Shown: positions 52,397 to 62,482 of the stretch, in pieces | How positions within the stretch are numbered: position 1 is the stretch's first letter | Layout of the letters: each line of letters opens with the position of its first letter | Assembly (NCBI RefSeq): GCF_900096975.1 | Contig: NZ_FMYQ01000001.1 | Location: 558,001-622,000, forward strand | Direction of reading: 5' to 3' | DNA length: 64,000 nucleotides | From: Paraburkholderia lycopersici | GTDB taxonomy: Bacteria > Pseudomonadota > Gammaproteobacteria > Burkholderiales > Burkholderiaceae | Program-made: the position numbers and the translations under genes | Notes under the pieces: generated by a model | What the model saw: only the letters and a program-made list of their open reading frames with translations | Told to the model about the DNA's origin: nothing | Databases searched by the model: none

Positions 52397-52804
52397 GCGG
52401 TCACCGGAAAAGGGGCTGCGGCAGTGCGGAAAATCGGTGCTGCAACAGCGGTTTATCGCTCCGGATCCGGCTCTGGAGGAAAGCTTCGACGAGGTCAAAA
52501 ACTGCCGTCCGGATCCTGCAAAACAGGCAAAATTATAAGGTATCATTACGCGTTCGACCCAAACCCGGACCGCCTTGCACCCGCCTTTCAGTTCTGTACG
52601 CAACATGATGCGGCCAGACGGCGCGCAGCCAGGCTGCCTCCGGTAACCATCCCCGCAGTCTCAGGCCCCTTGTGGCACCCCTCGCGTCGCCTTCACAGTG
52701 CTCTCGTGGCGGCGCCTGGCGCCCTGAGGCTGTTATTAATTTTTCCGCTGCCGCCCTCGCCCATGAAGCTGGAAGGACGGCCACAAGCGAGACAGGATTT
52801 TTGA
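52397..52804. other. 408-bp divergent gatC-mreB regulatory region
   Basis: No gene was seen. TATAAT on the minus strand (52537-52532) with TTGGGT (52562-52557) 19 bases upstream is a candidate gatC promoter; TATCAT (52541-52546) is a weak -10 for mreB. The AT-rich block 52528-52550 stands out from the GC-rich surroundings. Confidence 0.45.
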
Positions 52805-53848
<1,044 letters not shown>

Positions 53849-54015
53849 GCGCATCGCGCGCCGCGGCGCTCGCGCGCGGCGCGGTTTCGGCGCTGGCGCG
53901 CCAATGAAGGCAAGGCGGCGCCTGCGTCACCGCGCCGCCCGCAACAAGGCGTCCTTCGGGACGCCGCAGTTTTACCCTCCGTTTCACCGAACCGCACACG
54001 CCCCCGGCGCCGACC

Positions 54016-55149
54016 ATGGAATACAGTCCGCCGCCCCTCTTTAAGCAAGGCCCGTCGGCACTGGCACGGCTGATTTTCTTCGTCGTGCTGTCGCTCGCGC
54101 TCCTGATCTCCGACGCGCGTTTCAAGACGCTCGAGGTCGTGCGTGGCGTGCTGGGCGCGGGGCTCTATCCGCTGCAACGGGCGGCCCTCGTGCCGCGCGA
54201 CTTCTTCATGGGCGTCGCCGATCTGGCCGTGACGAGCTCCACGCTGCGCGCCGAGAACACGCAGTTGCACGCGCACAATCTCCAGCTTTCGCAGCAGGCG
54301 AACGAAGCCGCTTCGCTCGCGGCCGAAAACGCGCATCTGCGCGCGCTGCTGCAGCTCTCGCAGCGCATCGGCGCGCAGACCACGCCCGCCGACATCGAGT
54401 ACGACACGCGCGACCCGTTTACGCAGAAGGTCGTGATCGGCGGCGGCTCGCAGCAGGGCATTCAGAACGGCTCGCCGGTGCTGAGCGAGGACGGCGTGAT
54501 CGGCCAGGTCACCCGTGTCTTTCCCATGCAGTCCGAAGTCACGCTCGTCACCGACAAGGACCAGGCCGTGCCGGTCGAAGTCGTGCGCACCGGCCTGCGC
54601 AGCGTGATCTATGGCACCGCGAAAGGCGACCTGCTCGACCTGCGCTTCGTGCCGATCAGCGCCGACGTGCAGGCCGGCGACGAACTCGTGACGAGCGGGC
54701 TCGACGGCGTCTATCCGCAAGGGCTGCCGGTCGCGAAGGTGCTGCGCGTGGACAAGCAGGCCGACACGGCCTTTGCGCGCGTGGTGTGTCTGCCGCTCGC
54801 GGCGGTGCGCGGCGCGCGCCAGGTGCTCGTGCTGCACTATGTCGCGCAGGTGCCGCCCAACCCGGTCGCGGCGGAAGAGGCCGCGGCGGCGGCCGAAGCG
54901 AAGGACGCGAAGAAGAAGCCCGCCAGGGGCGCCGAAAAGAAGGGCGACAAAAAAGCCGACGACGCGAAAGCGAAGCCGGCGGGCGCCCCGGCGTCAGCGG
55001 CGGCGGCTCCTGCACAGGCGAAACCGGCTGCGAACCCGCCGGCAGCGGCCCAACAAACTCCGGCGGCGGATAAAAAGCAGCCCGGGAAAAAGGCCAGGGA
55101 GAGCCTTCGGGAAGAGGCGGCGAAGGCCGTCGAGCAAGGGGGCCATTGA
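54016..55149 (+). CDS. mreC: Rod shape-determining protein MreC, long-tailed
   Basis: This 377-residue inner-membrane protein activates PBP2 in the elongasome. It has one span (about 18-37), a coiled coil (about 75-115, TLRAENTQLHAHNLQLSQQA) and two beta domains with GSQQGIQNGSPVLSEDGVIGQV and LVTSGLDGVYPQGLPV. From about residue 285 a 90-residue Ala/Lys/Pro-rich tail follows, absent from E. coli MreC; being after the single span, it lies in the periplasm. mreD overlaps the stop by one base. Confidence 0.95.
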   Translation: MEYSPPPLFKQGPSALARLIFFVVLSLALLISDARFKTLEVVRGVLGAGLYPLQRAALVPRDFFMGVADLAVTSSTLRAENTQLHAHNLQLSQQANEAASLAAENAHLRALLQLSQRIGAQTTPADIEYDTRDPFTQKVVIGGGSQQGIQNGSPVLSEDGVIGQVTRVFPMQSEVTLVTDKDQAVPVEVVRTGLRSVIYGTAKGDLLDLRFVPISADVQAGDELVTSGLDGVYPQGLPVAKVLRVDKQADTAFARVVCLPLAAVRGARQVLVLHYVAQVPPNPVAAEEAAAAAEAKDAKKKPARGAEKKGDKKADDAKAKPAGAPASAAAAPAQAKPAANPPAAAQQTPAADKKQPGKKARESLREEAAKAVEQGGH

Positions 55150-55661
55150 TGCCGCGTCCGCAATACATCCTGCAGCCGGTCAACCCGTACTTCATCGTTT
55201 TCAGTCTCGCGGCGGCGTTCCTCCTGAACCTGCTGCCCTGGGGCAAGCTGCCCGGCGTGCCGGACTTCGTCGCGCTCGTGCTGCTGTTCTGGAACATTCA
55301 CCAGCCGCGCAAGGTCGGCATGGGCGTCGCGTTCTTTCTCGGGCTCCTCATGGACGTCCACAACGCGAACCTGCTCGGCGAGCACGCGCTCGCGTACACG
55401 CTGCTCTCGTACGGCGCGATCACCATTCACCGCCGCGTGCTGTGGATGTCGATCGGGCTGCAGATGTTCGCCGTCATGCCGATGCTGGTCGGCGCGCAGG
55501 TCGTGCCGTTCGTGATCCGCCTGCTGATGGGCGCTTCGTTTCCCGGCTGGGGTTATCTCATCGGCGGCTTCGTCGAGACCATTCTCTGGCCGGTCGCGAC
55601 CGTGCTGCTGCTGCTGCCGCAGCGGCGCCCCGTCGATCCCGACGACACCCGGCCCATTTGA
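55149..55661 (+). CDS. mreD: Rod shape-determining protein MreD
   Basis: This 170-residue integral membrane protein has five to six predicted spans; MPRPQYILQPVNPYFIVFSL opens it and VLLFWNIHQPRKVGMGVAFFLGLLMDVHNANLLGEHALAY is the family core. It works with MreC in the elongasome. The ATG at 55149 shares its A with the mreC TGA; a TTG one codon earlier is the alternative. mrdA starts 106 bases downstream. Confidence 0.94.
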   Translation: MPRPQYILQPVNPYFIVFSLAAAFLLNLLPWGKLPGVPDFVALVLLFWNIHQPRKVGMGVAFFLGLLMDVHNANLLGEHALAYTLLSYGAITIHRRVLWMSIGLQMFAVMPMLVGAQVVPFVIRLLMGASFPGWGYLIGGFVETILWPVATVLLLLPQRRPVDPDDTRPI

Positions 55662-55767
55662 GCGGCGCGCGCCGCCCGTCGCTGGAAGACTCGCTTGACT
55701 ACGCCGCCTGTTCCTTCTTACGCACCCCGGCCGCCCGTTCCTCGTGAACGGGCCGGGGTCTGACAGC

Positions 55768-58224
55768 ATGACCGAATTCAAGGACACCCAGCAGCAGCTC
55801 TCGAAATTCCGCCTGCGCGTCGCGGCGGCGGGGCTGTTCGTGTTCGTCTGCTTCGGGCTGATCGCGTTCCGCTTCCTCTACCTGCAGGTCTGGAACCACA
55901 GCAAGTACTCGCTGCAGGCCGACGAAAACCGCATTTCGGTCGCGCCGATCGTACCGAACCGCGGCATCATCACCGACCGCAACGGTGTCGTGCTCGCGAA
56001 GAACTACTCGGCGTACACGCTCGAAATCACGCCCTCGAAGCTCACCGACACGCTCGACAACACGATCGACGCGCTTTCGACCGTGATCCCGATCGACCAG
56101 CGCGACCGCCGCCGCTTCAAGAAGCTGCTCGAAGACTCGAAGAATTTCGAGAGCCTGCCGATCCGCACGCGCCTGACCGACGACGAAGTCGCGCGCTTCA
56201 CCGCGCAGCGCTTCCGCTTTCCCGGCGTGGAGGTGCGCGCGCGCCTGTTCCGCCAGTACCCGCTCGGTCCGACGGCCGCGCATGTGATCGGCTATATCGG
56301 CCGTATCTCGCAGCGCGACCAGGAACGCATCGACGACATGAGCGACCAGAACGACAGCGATCCCGAGCACTACGATCCGCGTCTCGATGCGAACAACTAC
56401 AACGGCACCGACTACATCGGCAAGATCGGCGTCGAGCAGAGCTACGAAACCGAGCTGCATGGCCTGACGGGCTTCGAGGAAGTCGAAGTCACGGCGGGCG
56501 GGCGGCCCGTGCGCACGCTCTCGCGCACCCAGGCCACGCCGGGCAACAATCTCGTGCTCTCGATCGACATCGGCCTGCAGCAGGTCGCGGAGCAGGCCTT
56601 CGCGGGCAAGCGCGGCGCGCTCGTCGCGATCGAGCCGTCCACGGGCGACATTCTCGCGTTCGTTTCGGCGCCGAGCTTCGACCCGAACGCATTCGTCGAC
56701 GGCATCGACCAGCAAACCTGGGACGACCTCAACAACTCGCCCGATCACCCGCTGCTGAACCGTCCGCTGCACGGCACCTATCCGCCGGGCTCGACCTACA
56801 AGCCGTTCATGGCGCTCGCCGCGCTCACGCTGCACAAGCGCACGCCGCAGTGGGGCTTCTCGGACCCCGGCTACTACATGTTCGGCGGCCACCGCTTCAA
56901 CAACGACGTGCGCTCGGGCCAGGGCTGGATCGACATGAACCGCGCGATCATGGTGTCCAACGACACCTACTTCTTCATGCTCGCGCACGACCTCGGCGTG
57001 GACGCCATCGCGGGCTTCATGAAGCCGCTCGGCTTCGGCCAGATCACCGGCATCGACATCGCGGGCGAGGCGCGCGGCATCCTGCCGTCCACGGAATGGA
57101 AGCGCAAGGCCTACCGCAAGCCCGAGCAGCAGCGCTGGTACGAGGGCGAGACGATCAGCCTCGGCATCGGCCAGGGCTACAACTCGTTCACGATCCTGCA
57201 GCTCGCGCACGCCACCGCCACGCTCGCCGACAACGGCGTGCTCATGAAGCCGCACCTCGTGAAGGAAATCGAAAACCCGATCACGAAGCAGGAGCGCCTG
57301 ACGGTGCCGAGCGAAAGCGGCCGCCTGAACGTGTCGCAGTCCGACATCGACGTCGTGAAGCGCGGCATGGAAAACGTGACGATGAATCCGTCGGGCACGG
57401 CGTATCAGGTGTTCCGCAACGCGCCCTACACGTCGGCGGGCAAGACCGGCACGGCGCAGGTCTTCTCGCTGCAGGGCGGCAAGTACAAGGCGCACGCGCT
57501 GGCCGAGAATCTGCGCGACCACGCGCTCTTCATCGCGTTCGCGCCTGCCGAGAAGCCGCAGATCGCGCTCGCGCTGATCGTCGAAAACGGCGGCTGGGGC
57601 GCACAGGCCGCGGGCCCGATCGCGCGCCGCGTGCTCGATTACTACCTCACCGACCGGCTCAAGCCGGGCGTCGAACAAGCGGCCGTGAGCGCTGCGGCGT
57701 CGGCGACGGAAGACGCTTCCGCGCCGGTCATCGGCGCGCCGGCCCCGCTGACGGCATCGGGCACGGCCGCCGCGCAGCCAGTGCGGGTCGCCGCGGGCTT
57801 CACGCCGCTGCCGGTTCCCGGCGCGGCACTGGCCGCCGAGGCGGCTTCGGCTGCCTCGGCGGCAGCTTCGGGTACGTCGGGCGCGGCGGCGGCGACCGCG
57901 GCCTCCGCGGCCGCGCCAGTTGCCGGCACAGCCGTCCGGCCCGCGCCCGCGAGCGCCGCTGCGCCCGCCGCGCCCCATGCAACGGCCAGCGAGCCGCGCC
58001 GCCAGCCGGCCGGTTCCGAAGCACCCGCCCGCACCGACGCCGTGAACGGCGCCGCCGCCAGCACGGCCGGCGCGCCCGACACGGGCGCCGCCCGCCCGGC
58101 CCCCGCCTCCGTGCCCCGCCACTTCGGCCCGGGCCCCCATCGTCCGCGTCGGCCCGCGAGCGCGCCCGATGCGGCCACGCTCGCGCCGCCGCCCAGGCCC
58201 GCAACAGGCGGCATCGACGAGTAA
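55768..58224 (+). CDS. mrdA: Penicillin-binding protein 2 with a long C-terminal tail
   Basis: PBP2 is the transpeptidase of cell elongation. After one N-terminal span (about 20-40) and a pedestal domain, the catalytic motifs are STYK in YPPGSTYKPF (near 340), SND in IMVSNDTYFF and KTG in AGKTGTAQVF (near 557). The transpeptidase domain ends near residue 632, where E. coli PBP2 stops. About 186 further residues follow, almost all Ala, Pro, Ser, Thr, Gly and Arg, probably disordered in the periplasm. The start at 55768 gives MTEFKDTQQQLSKF; a GTG 8 codons earlier is possible. Confidence 0.95.
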   Translation: MTEFKDTQQQLSKFRLRVAAAGLFVFVCFGLIAFRFLYLQVWNHSKYSLQADENRISVAPIVPNRGIITDRNGVVLAKNYSAYTLEITPSKLTDTLDNTIDALSTVIPIDQRDRRRFKKLLEDSKNFESLPIRTRLTDDEVARFTAQRFRFPGVEVRARLFRQYPLGPTAAHVIGYIGRISQRDQERIDDMSDQNDSDPEHYDPRLDANNYNGTDYIGKIGVEQSYETELHGLTGFEEVEVTAGGRPVRTLSRTQATPGNNLVLSIDIGLQQVAEQAFAGKRGALVAIEPSTGDILAFVSAPSFDPNAFVDGIDQQTWDDLNNSPDHPLLNRPLHGTYPPGSTYKPFMALAALTLHKRTPQWGFSDPGYYMFGGHRFNNDVRSGQGWIDMNRAIMVSNDTYFFMLAHDLGVDAIAGFMKPLGFGQITGIDIAGEARGILPSTEWKRKAYRKPEQQRWYEGETISLGIGQGYNSFTILQLAHATATLADNGVLMKPHLVKEIENPITKQERLTVPSESGRLNVSQSDIDVVKRGMENVTMNPSGTAYQVFRNAPYTSAGKTGTAQVFSLQGGKYKAHALAENLRDHALFIAFAPAEKPQIALALIVENGGWGAQAAGPIARRVLDYYLTDRLKPGVEQAAVSAAASATEDASAPVIGAPAPLTASGTAAAQPVRVAAGFTPLPVPGAALAAEAASAASAAASGTSGAAAATAASAAAPVAGTAVRPAPASAAAPAAPHATASEPRRQPAGSEAPARTDAVNGAAASTAGAPDTGAARPAPASVPRHFGPGPHRPRRPASAPDAATLAPPPRPATGGIDE

Positions 58225-58233
58225 GGATCCACC

Positions 58234-59400
58234 ATGCCTTTCTTCCAGTTCGACAAGATCGACAAGCGCGCGGTACTCGACACGCTGCGCAAGATGTTTC
58301 TAGGCTTCGACCGCCCGCTCGCGCTCACGGTGTTCCTGCTGCTGTGCGTGGGTATCGTCACGCTGTACAGCGCAAGCCTCGACGTGCCGGGCCGCGTGGA
58401 AGACCAGTTGCGCAACATCATGCTCACCTTCGTGCTGATGTGGGGGCTCGCCAATGTGCCGCCCAACACGCTCATGCGTTTCGCGGTACCGGTCTATACC
58501 TTCGGCATCGCATTGCTCGTTGCCGTGGCGCTGTTCGGCCTCACGCGCAAGGGCGCGAAGCGCTGGATCAACGTGGGCGTCGTGATCCAGCCTTCGGAAA
58601 TTCTCAAGATCGCCACGCCGCTCATGCTCGCGTGGTACTACCAGCGCCGCGAAGGCGTGATGCGCTGGTACGACTTCGTCGTGGGCTTCGTGATCCTGCT
58701 CGTGCCGGTGGGCCTGATCGCCAAGCAGCCCGATCTCGGCACCGCCGTGCTCGTGTTCGCGTCCGGGCTCTTCGTGATCTATTTCGCGGGGCTCTCGTTC
58801 AAGCTGATCGTGCCCGTGCTGATCGCGGGCGTGATCGCGGTGGCGTCGATCGCGGCGTTCCAGGACAAGATCTGCCAGCCGCAGGTGAACTGGCCGCTCA
58901 TGCACGACTACCAGAAGCACCGCATCTGCACGCTGCTCGACCCGACCTCCGATCCGCTCGGCAAGGGTTTCCATACGATCCAGGCCGTGATCGCGATCGG
59001 CTCCGGCGGTCCGCTTGGCAAGGGCTGGCTCAAGGGCACGCAGTCGCACCTGGAGTTCATCCCCGAGAAGCACACCGACTTCATTTTCGCGGTGTTCTCC
59101 GAGGAGTTCGGCATGGCGGGCGGCCTCGTGCTGCTCACGCTCTACATGTGCCTGATCGCGCGCGGCCTGTATATCGCCGCGAACGGCGCGACGCTCTTCG
59201 GGCGATTACTGGCCGGTTCGCTCACCATGGCGTTCTTCACCTACGCGTTCGTCAATATCGGGATGGTGAGCGGCATCCTGCCGGTGGTGGGCGTGCCGCT
59301 GCCGTTCATGAGCTACGGCGGCACGGCGCTCACCACGCTCGGTGTGGCGATCGGGCTCATCATGAGCGTTGGACGCCAGAAGCGGCTGATGCAGAGTTAG
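58234..59400 (+). CDS. rodA: Peptidoglycan glycosyltransferase RodA
   Basis: RodA is the SEDS-family glycosyltransferase that polymerises lipid II with PBP2. The 388-residue protein has about ten spans and the family motifs KGAKRWINVG, QPSEILKIATPLMLAWY, KQPDLGTAVLVFASGLFVIYFAG and the C-terminal ILPVVGVPLPFMSYGGTALTT. The long periplasmic loop with the catalytic Asp region (SDPLGKGFHTIQA / GSGGPLGKGWLKGTQ) is present. It starts 9 bases after mrdA and is followed by a strong terminator. Confidence 0.96.
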   Translation: MPFFQFDKIDKRAVLDTLRKMFLGFDRPLALTVFLLLCVGIVTLYSASLDVPGRVEDQLRNIMLTFVLMWGLANVPPNTLMRFAVPVYTFGIALLVAVALFGLTRKGAKRWINVGVVIQPSEILKIATPLMLAWYYQRREGVMRWYDFVVGFVILLVPVGLIAKQPDLGTAVLVFASGLFVIYFAGLSFKLIVPVLIAGVIAVASIAAFQDKICQPQVNWPLMHDYQKHRICTLLDPTSDPLGKGFHTIQAVIAIGSGGPLGKGWLKGTQSHLEFIPEKHTDFIFAVFSEEFGMAGGLVLLTLYMCLIARGLYIAANGATLFGRLLAGSLTMAFFTYAFVNIGMVSGILPVVGVPLPFMSYGGTALTTLGVAIGLIMSVGRQKRLMQS

Positions 59401-59444
59401 CGACGCAGCCGGGCGGCGATATCCGCCCTTATCGATGCGCCATG

Positions 59445-59481
59445 AAAAACGCGCCGGCATGGTCCGGCGCGTTTGCGCTTT
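59445..59481. terminator. Bidirectional terminator between rodA and the Sel1 gene
   Basis: AAACGCGCCGG (59447-59457) pairs with CCGGCGCGTTT (59464-59474) around 6 bases, with A-rich sequence on the left and TTTTGG-type sequence on the right. It separates the convergent genes. Confidence 0.88.
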
Positions 59482-59508
59482 TGGACCGCACTGCGCGGCC
59501 GTGTCCCG

Positions 59509-60249
59509 TCACTGCGTGGGCGCCGACTTCATCAGTTGCGCGCTCAACTGCTGGTATTTGAGCCTCGCCACCGGATCGCCCTGCGCGGCCGCCGCCGCAT
59601 AGTACGCGCGCGCGACGTTGAGGTTCTTCGGCACGCCGTCGCCGCCGCGCTCGTAGAACGAGCCGGTCACGTATTGCGCGGTCATGTCGCCGCCCTCGGC
59701 GGCCTTCTTGTACCAGTAGAACGCCTGCTTGTTGTCGCGCGTGGTGCCGCGCCCGTCGAGGTACTGGTTCGCGAGCGCGAGTTCGGCCTGCACGTGGCCC
59801 TGCTTCGCCGCCTTGAGAAACCACTGGTGCGCCTGCACCGGATCGCGCTCGACGAAATCGCCATCGTCGTACATCTTGCCGTAGACGTATTGCGCATGCG
59901 ACATGTTCGCGTCGGCGGCCTTGCGCAGCCACTTGCGGCCCTCGCCCACGTCGGCGGCACCGCCCTCGCCGTTCACGAGCATCATCGCGTAGTTGAATTC
60001 CGCCAGGCAGTTGCCGCGCTCGGCAGCCGCCTGGAATTCCGAGCGCGCCGCCCCGAGGTTGCCGGCGTTGTAGTCGGCGACGGCGTTGGCCGTCTGCGGA
60101 TCCGGTTGCGCGCCTGCGGCGGCGCTGCCGGCGCCGGTCGCCGCGGCAACCGCGCTCGCGCAAAGCGCCGCGCCCGCGAGGCAGGCGACCGCCGCCGCGC
60201 GCGCGACCTGCCCGGGAACTCGCGCCAAAAGCGCTTTCGAACGCCTCAT
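59509..60249 (-). CDS. Exported Sel1-like (TPR) repeat protein
   Basis: This 246-residue protein has an N-terminal signal (RVPGQVARAAAVACLAGAAL, cleavage near 42) and five Sel1-like repeats, each of about 36 residues with the pattern A..WY.KAA.QGH..A (for example AHQWFLKAAKQGHVQAELALANQYLDG and AFYWYKKAAEGGDMTAQYV). Sel1 proteins are adaptors in protein complexes, often at the envelope. Its ATG overlaps the stop of the upstream aldolase by 4 bases. The partner is unknown. Confidence 0.86.
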   Translation of the reverse strand: MRRSKALLARVPGQVARAAAVACLAGAALCASAVAAATGAGSAAAGAQPDPQTANAVADYNAGNLGAARSEFQAAAERGNCLAEFNYAMMLVNGEGGAADVGEGRKWLRKAADANMSHAQYVYGKMYDDGDFVERDPVQAHQWFLKAAKQGHVQAELALANQYLDGRGTTRDNKQAFYWYKKAAEGGDMTAQYVTGSFYERGGDGVPKNLNVARAYYAAAAAQGDPVARLKYQQLSAQLMKSAPTQ

Positions 60250-61028
60250 GATCTCGCCTCCTGGAGCGCCTGGCGTGTCGCGCGCACGAGCCAGATCACG
60301 TCGGCGGCGAGCGCGATGAAGCTGAAGCCCATCTCGCGATACTGCTTCGCGCCGGCTGCATCCATCGCGAAAATGCCCACCGCGACGCCCGCGTTGCGCG
60401 CAGCCGCGACGATGCGCTGCACGGCGGCGAGCACCTCGGGATGCTTCGAGTCGCCGAGGTGACCAAGGCTCGCGGCCAGATCGGCGGGCCCCACGAAGAG
60501 GCAATCGACGCCCGGCACCGCCGCGATTTTCTCGACTTCGGCGAGCGCCGCCGCCGATTCGATCTGCACAATCGTCGCGATCTGCGCATTCGCGCTCTGG
60601 AGGTAGTCGCGCCGCATGCCGTAAGCCGCCGCCCGCACCACGCCGGCCACGCCGCGCTGGCCGCCCGGCATGCGCGCATCGGGATACTGCGTGAGGCTCA
60701 CAGCGCGCGCGGCTTCTTCGGCGGAGCTCACGTTGGGGAACATCACGGTGCGCGCGCCCGCGTCGAGCACGTGCTTGACGAGCCAGGGCTCGCTGTCGGG
60801 AATGCGCACCACGGGCTCGGTGGGCAGATGGGCGGCAGCGATCGCGCGCAGTTGCGCGAGGGTGTCGGCGCCGTCGTTGGGCGTGTGCTCCATGTCGATC
60901 AGCAGCCAGTCGAAGCCGGCGTGGGCGAGCGCCTCGGCGGCGGTTTCGCTGCTCATCGAAAGCCATAGGCCGAACAGCGGCTCCGCCTCCTTGAGGCGTT
61001 CCTTGAGTGGGTTGGTGAAGGTGCTCAT
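60246..61028 (-). CDS. HpcH/HpaI family aldolase
   Basis: This 260-residue class II pyruvate aldolase has the metal-site Glu in VQIESAAAL (near 150) and Asp in FVGPADLAASLGH (near 176), and FDWLLIDMEHTPND near the N-terminus. Relatives cleave 2-keto-3-deoxy sugars or 4-hydroxy-2-oxo acids to pyruvate and an aldehyde. No sugar-acid pathway genes lie near, so the substrate is open. It overlaps the Sel1 gene. Confidence 0.9.
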   Translation of the reverse strand: MSTFTNPLKERLKEAEPLFGLWLSMSSETAAEALAHAGFDWLLIDMEHTPNDGADTLAQLRAIAAAHLPTEPVVRIPDSEPWLVKHVLDAGARTVMFPNVSSAEEAARAVSLTQYPDARMPGGQRGVAGVVRAAAYGMRRDYLQSANAQIATIVQIESAAALAEVEKIAAVPGVDCLFVGPADLAASLGHLGDSKHPEVLAAVQRIVAAARNAGVAVGIFAMDAAGAKQYREMGFSFIALAADVIWLVRATRQALQEARS

Positions 61029-61271
61029 CGCCGTGCTCCCGGCGAGGCTGCAGGGCGCGCGCGGGATGCGCGGGCGGTTTCGCCCGGCGACGCGGCAGCC
61101 GGCATGTCTCGCTCCGTTATGAGTTGTCGGGCCGCGCGCGAGAGTGCGCTGACCTTGCGGGGACGATCATACCGCGACAAAAGTTTGCGGGCCGACACGG
61201 AAAACCCGGTCTTGCGCGGTGCGGCGAAGCGAGGGTGAGGCGGATGTGACGGGTCTTTCGCGCGTCAGTCG

Positions 61272-61718
61272 TCAGTCGTGCGTGACTTCGGCCCAGCAGT
61301 TCGGCGTCTCGTAAAGGCGCAACTTGTGCAGGCGCAGATTCACGCCGTAATGCGCGTCGTACACGTTCGCGAGAATGTCGAACGCGATGGCCGCGAGATT
61401 CTCCACGGTCGGGATGCGGTCGATCACGACCGTCTTGTGACCCGGCAGCGTTTCGAGAAAACCGCGTACCTGCGTGTCGCCCTCGAACACGAGGAACGCG
61501 TGATCCCACAGGTCGACGAGGTGCTGGTTCGCGAGCGACTTCACGTCCGCGAAGTCCATCACCATGCCGCGGTCGGGCGCGCCCTCGGTCTCGACGAGGT
61601 CGCCTTGCAGCGTGATTTCGAGCACGTAGCGATGGCCGTGCAGGTTGCGGCACTGGCTGCGGTGGTCGGGAATGCGGTGGCCCGCGTCGAATTCGAGTTT
61701 TCGGGTGATCGTCAGCAC
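61272..61718 (-). CDS. queD: 6-carboxy-5,6,7,8-tetrahydropterin synthase QueD
   Basis: QueD makes 6-carboxytetrahydropterin in queuosine synthesis. The 148-residue protein has the zinc-binding histidines in FDAGHRIPDHRSQCRNLHGHRY (with the catalytic Cys) and Asp/His in DLWDHAFLV, plus the PTVENLAAIAF and YETPNCWAEV motifs. It is the last gene of a queC-queE-queD operon, 15 bases after queE. Confidence 0.95.
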   Translation of the reverse strand: MLTITRKLEFDAGHRIPDHRSQCRNLHGHRYVLEITLQGDLVETEGAPDRGMVMDFADVKSLANQHLVDLWDHAFLVFEGDTQVRGFLETLPGHKTVVIDRIPTVENLAAIAFDILANVYDAHYGVNLRLHKLRLYETPNCWAEVTHD

Positions 61719-61733
61719 GGCGCTTCTTCGGAA

Positions 61734-62366
61734 TCAGGGAATGTTCAGGTACTTGTGGGTCTGCATCGACAGGCGCCACTGCGGATGGCGCTTGCACCAG
61801 TCGATGGCCAGTTTCGTGTTCAGGTCCCGCGACGGGCCGTCCATGGGCTGCACGAGAAAATACTCGAAATCGAGCTTCGCATAGTCGGCAAGACGCTGGT
61901 TTTCCTGCGGCACGACGACCTTGAGCTCGTTGCCCTTCGTGACGACGAGCGGCGCGCCGGCCTTCGGGCTCACGCAGATCCAGTCGATGGTTTCGGGCAC
62001 CGGCAGCGAGCCGTTCGTTTCGATGGCGACCTCGAAGCCTGCGGCGTGCAGCGCGTCGATAAAGGGCGGGTCGATCTGCAGCATCGGCTCTCCGCCCGTG
62101 CAGACCACGAAGCGGTTGACCTCGCCTTCGGGCCACAGCGACGCGACCTTCGCGACGAGTTCTTCGGGCGTGCGGTACTTTCCGCCGTTCTCCCCGTCAG
62201 TGCCGACGAAGTCGGTATCGCAGAAGCGGCAGACGGCCTCGGCGCGATCTTCCTCGCGGCCCGACCACAGATTGCAGCCGGCAAACCGGCAGAACACGGC
62301 CGGACGCCCGGCGTTCGCGCCCTCGCCCTGCAACGTGTAGAAAATTTCCTTAACCGCGTAAGTCAT
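61734..62366 (-). CDS. queE: 7-carboxy-7-deazaguanine synthase QueE, Cx14Cx2C type
   Basis: QueE is the radical-SAM enzyme that makes CDG from 6-carboxytetrahydropterin. The 210-residue protein begins MTYAVKEIFYTLQGEGANAG. Its cluster-binding cysteines are Cys31, Cys46 and Cys49, a Cx14Cx2C arrangement in place of the usual Cx3Cx2C; the variant is known from Burkholderia multivorans QueE. VCTGGEPMLQ follows. It lies between queC and queD in one operon. Confidence 0.95.
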   Translation of the reverse strand: MTYAVKEIFYTLQGEGANAGRPAVFCRFAGCNLWSGREEDRAEAVCRFCDTDFVGTDGENGGKYRTPEELVAKVASLWPEGEVNRFVVCTGGEPMLQIDPPFIDALHAAGFEVAIETNGSLPVPETIDWICVSPKAGAPLVVTKGNELKVVVPQENQRLADYAKLDFEYFLVQPMDGPSRDLNTKLAIDWCKRHPQWRLSMQTHKYLNIP

Positions 62367-62482
62367 GCTGCTGCCTGATTTTGGCTCATGGAAAGCCGGT
62401 TGGTCCCGGGCGCGGATTCATCGTCCCAGCGGGGCGCGCCGCCCGTGCGCGGTCCCGACGATCGTCACTGTGGCCAGCCTGC

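Noticed and set aside
55699..58140. 813-codon open frame antisense to mrdA
   Set aside because: Shadow of the PBP2 gene; low-complexity composition and no ribosome site.
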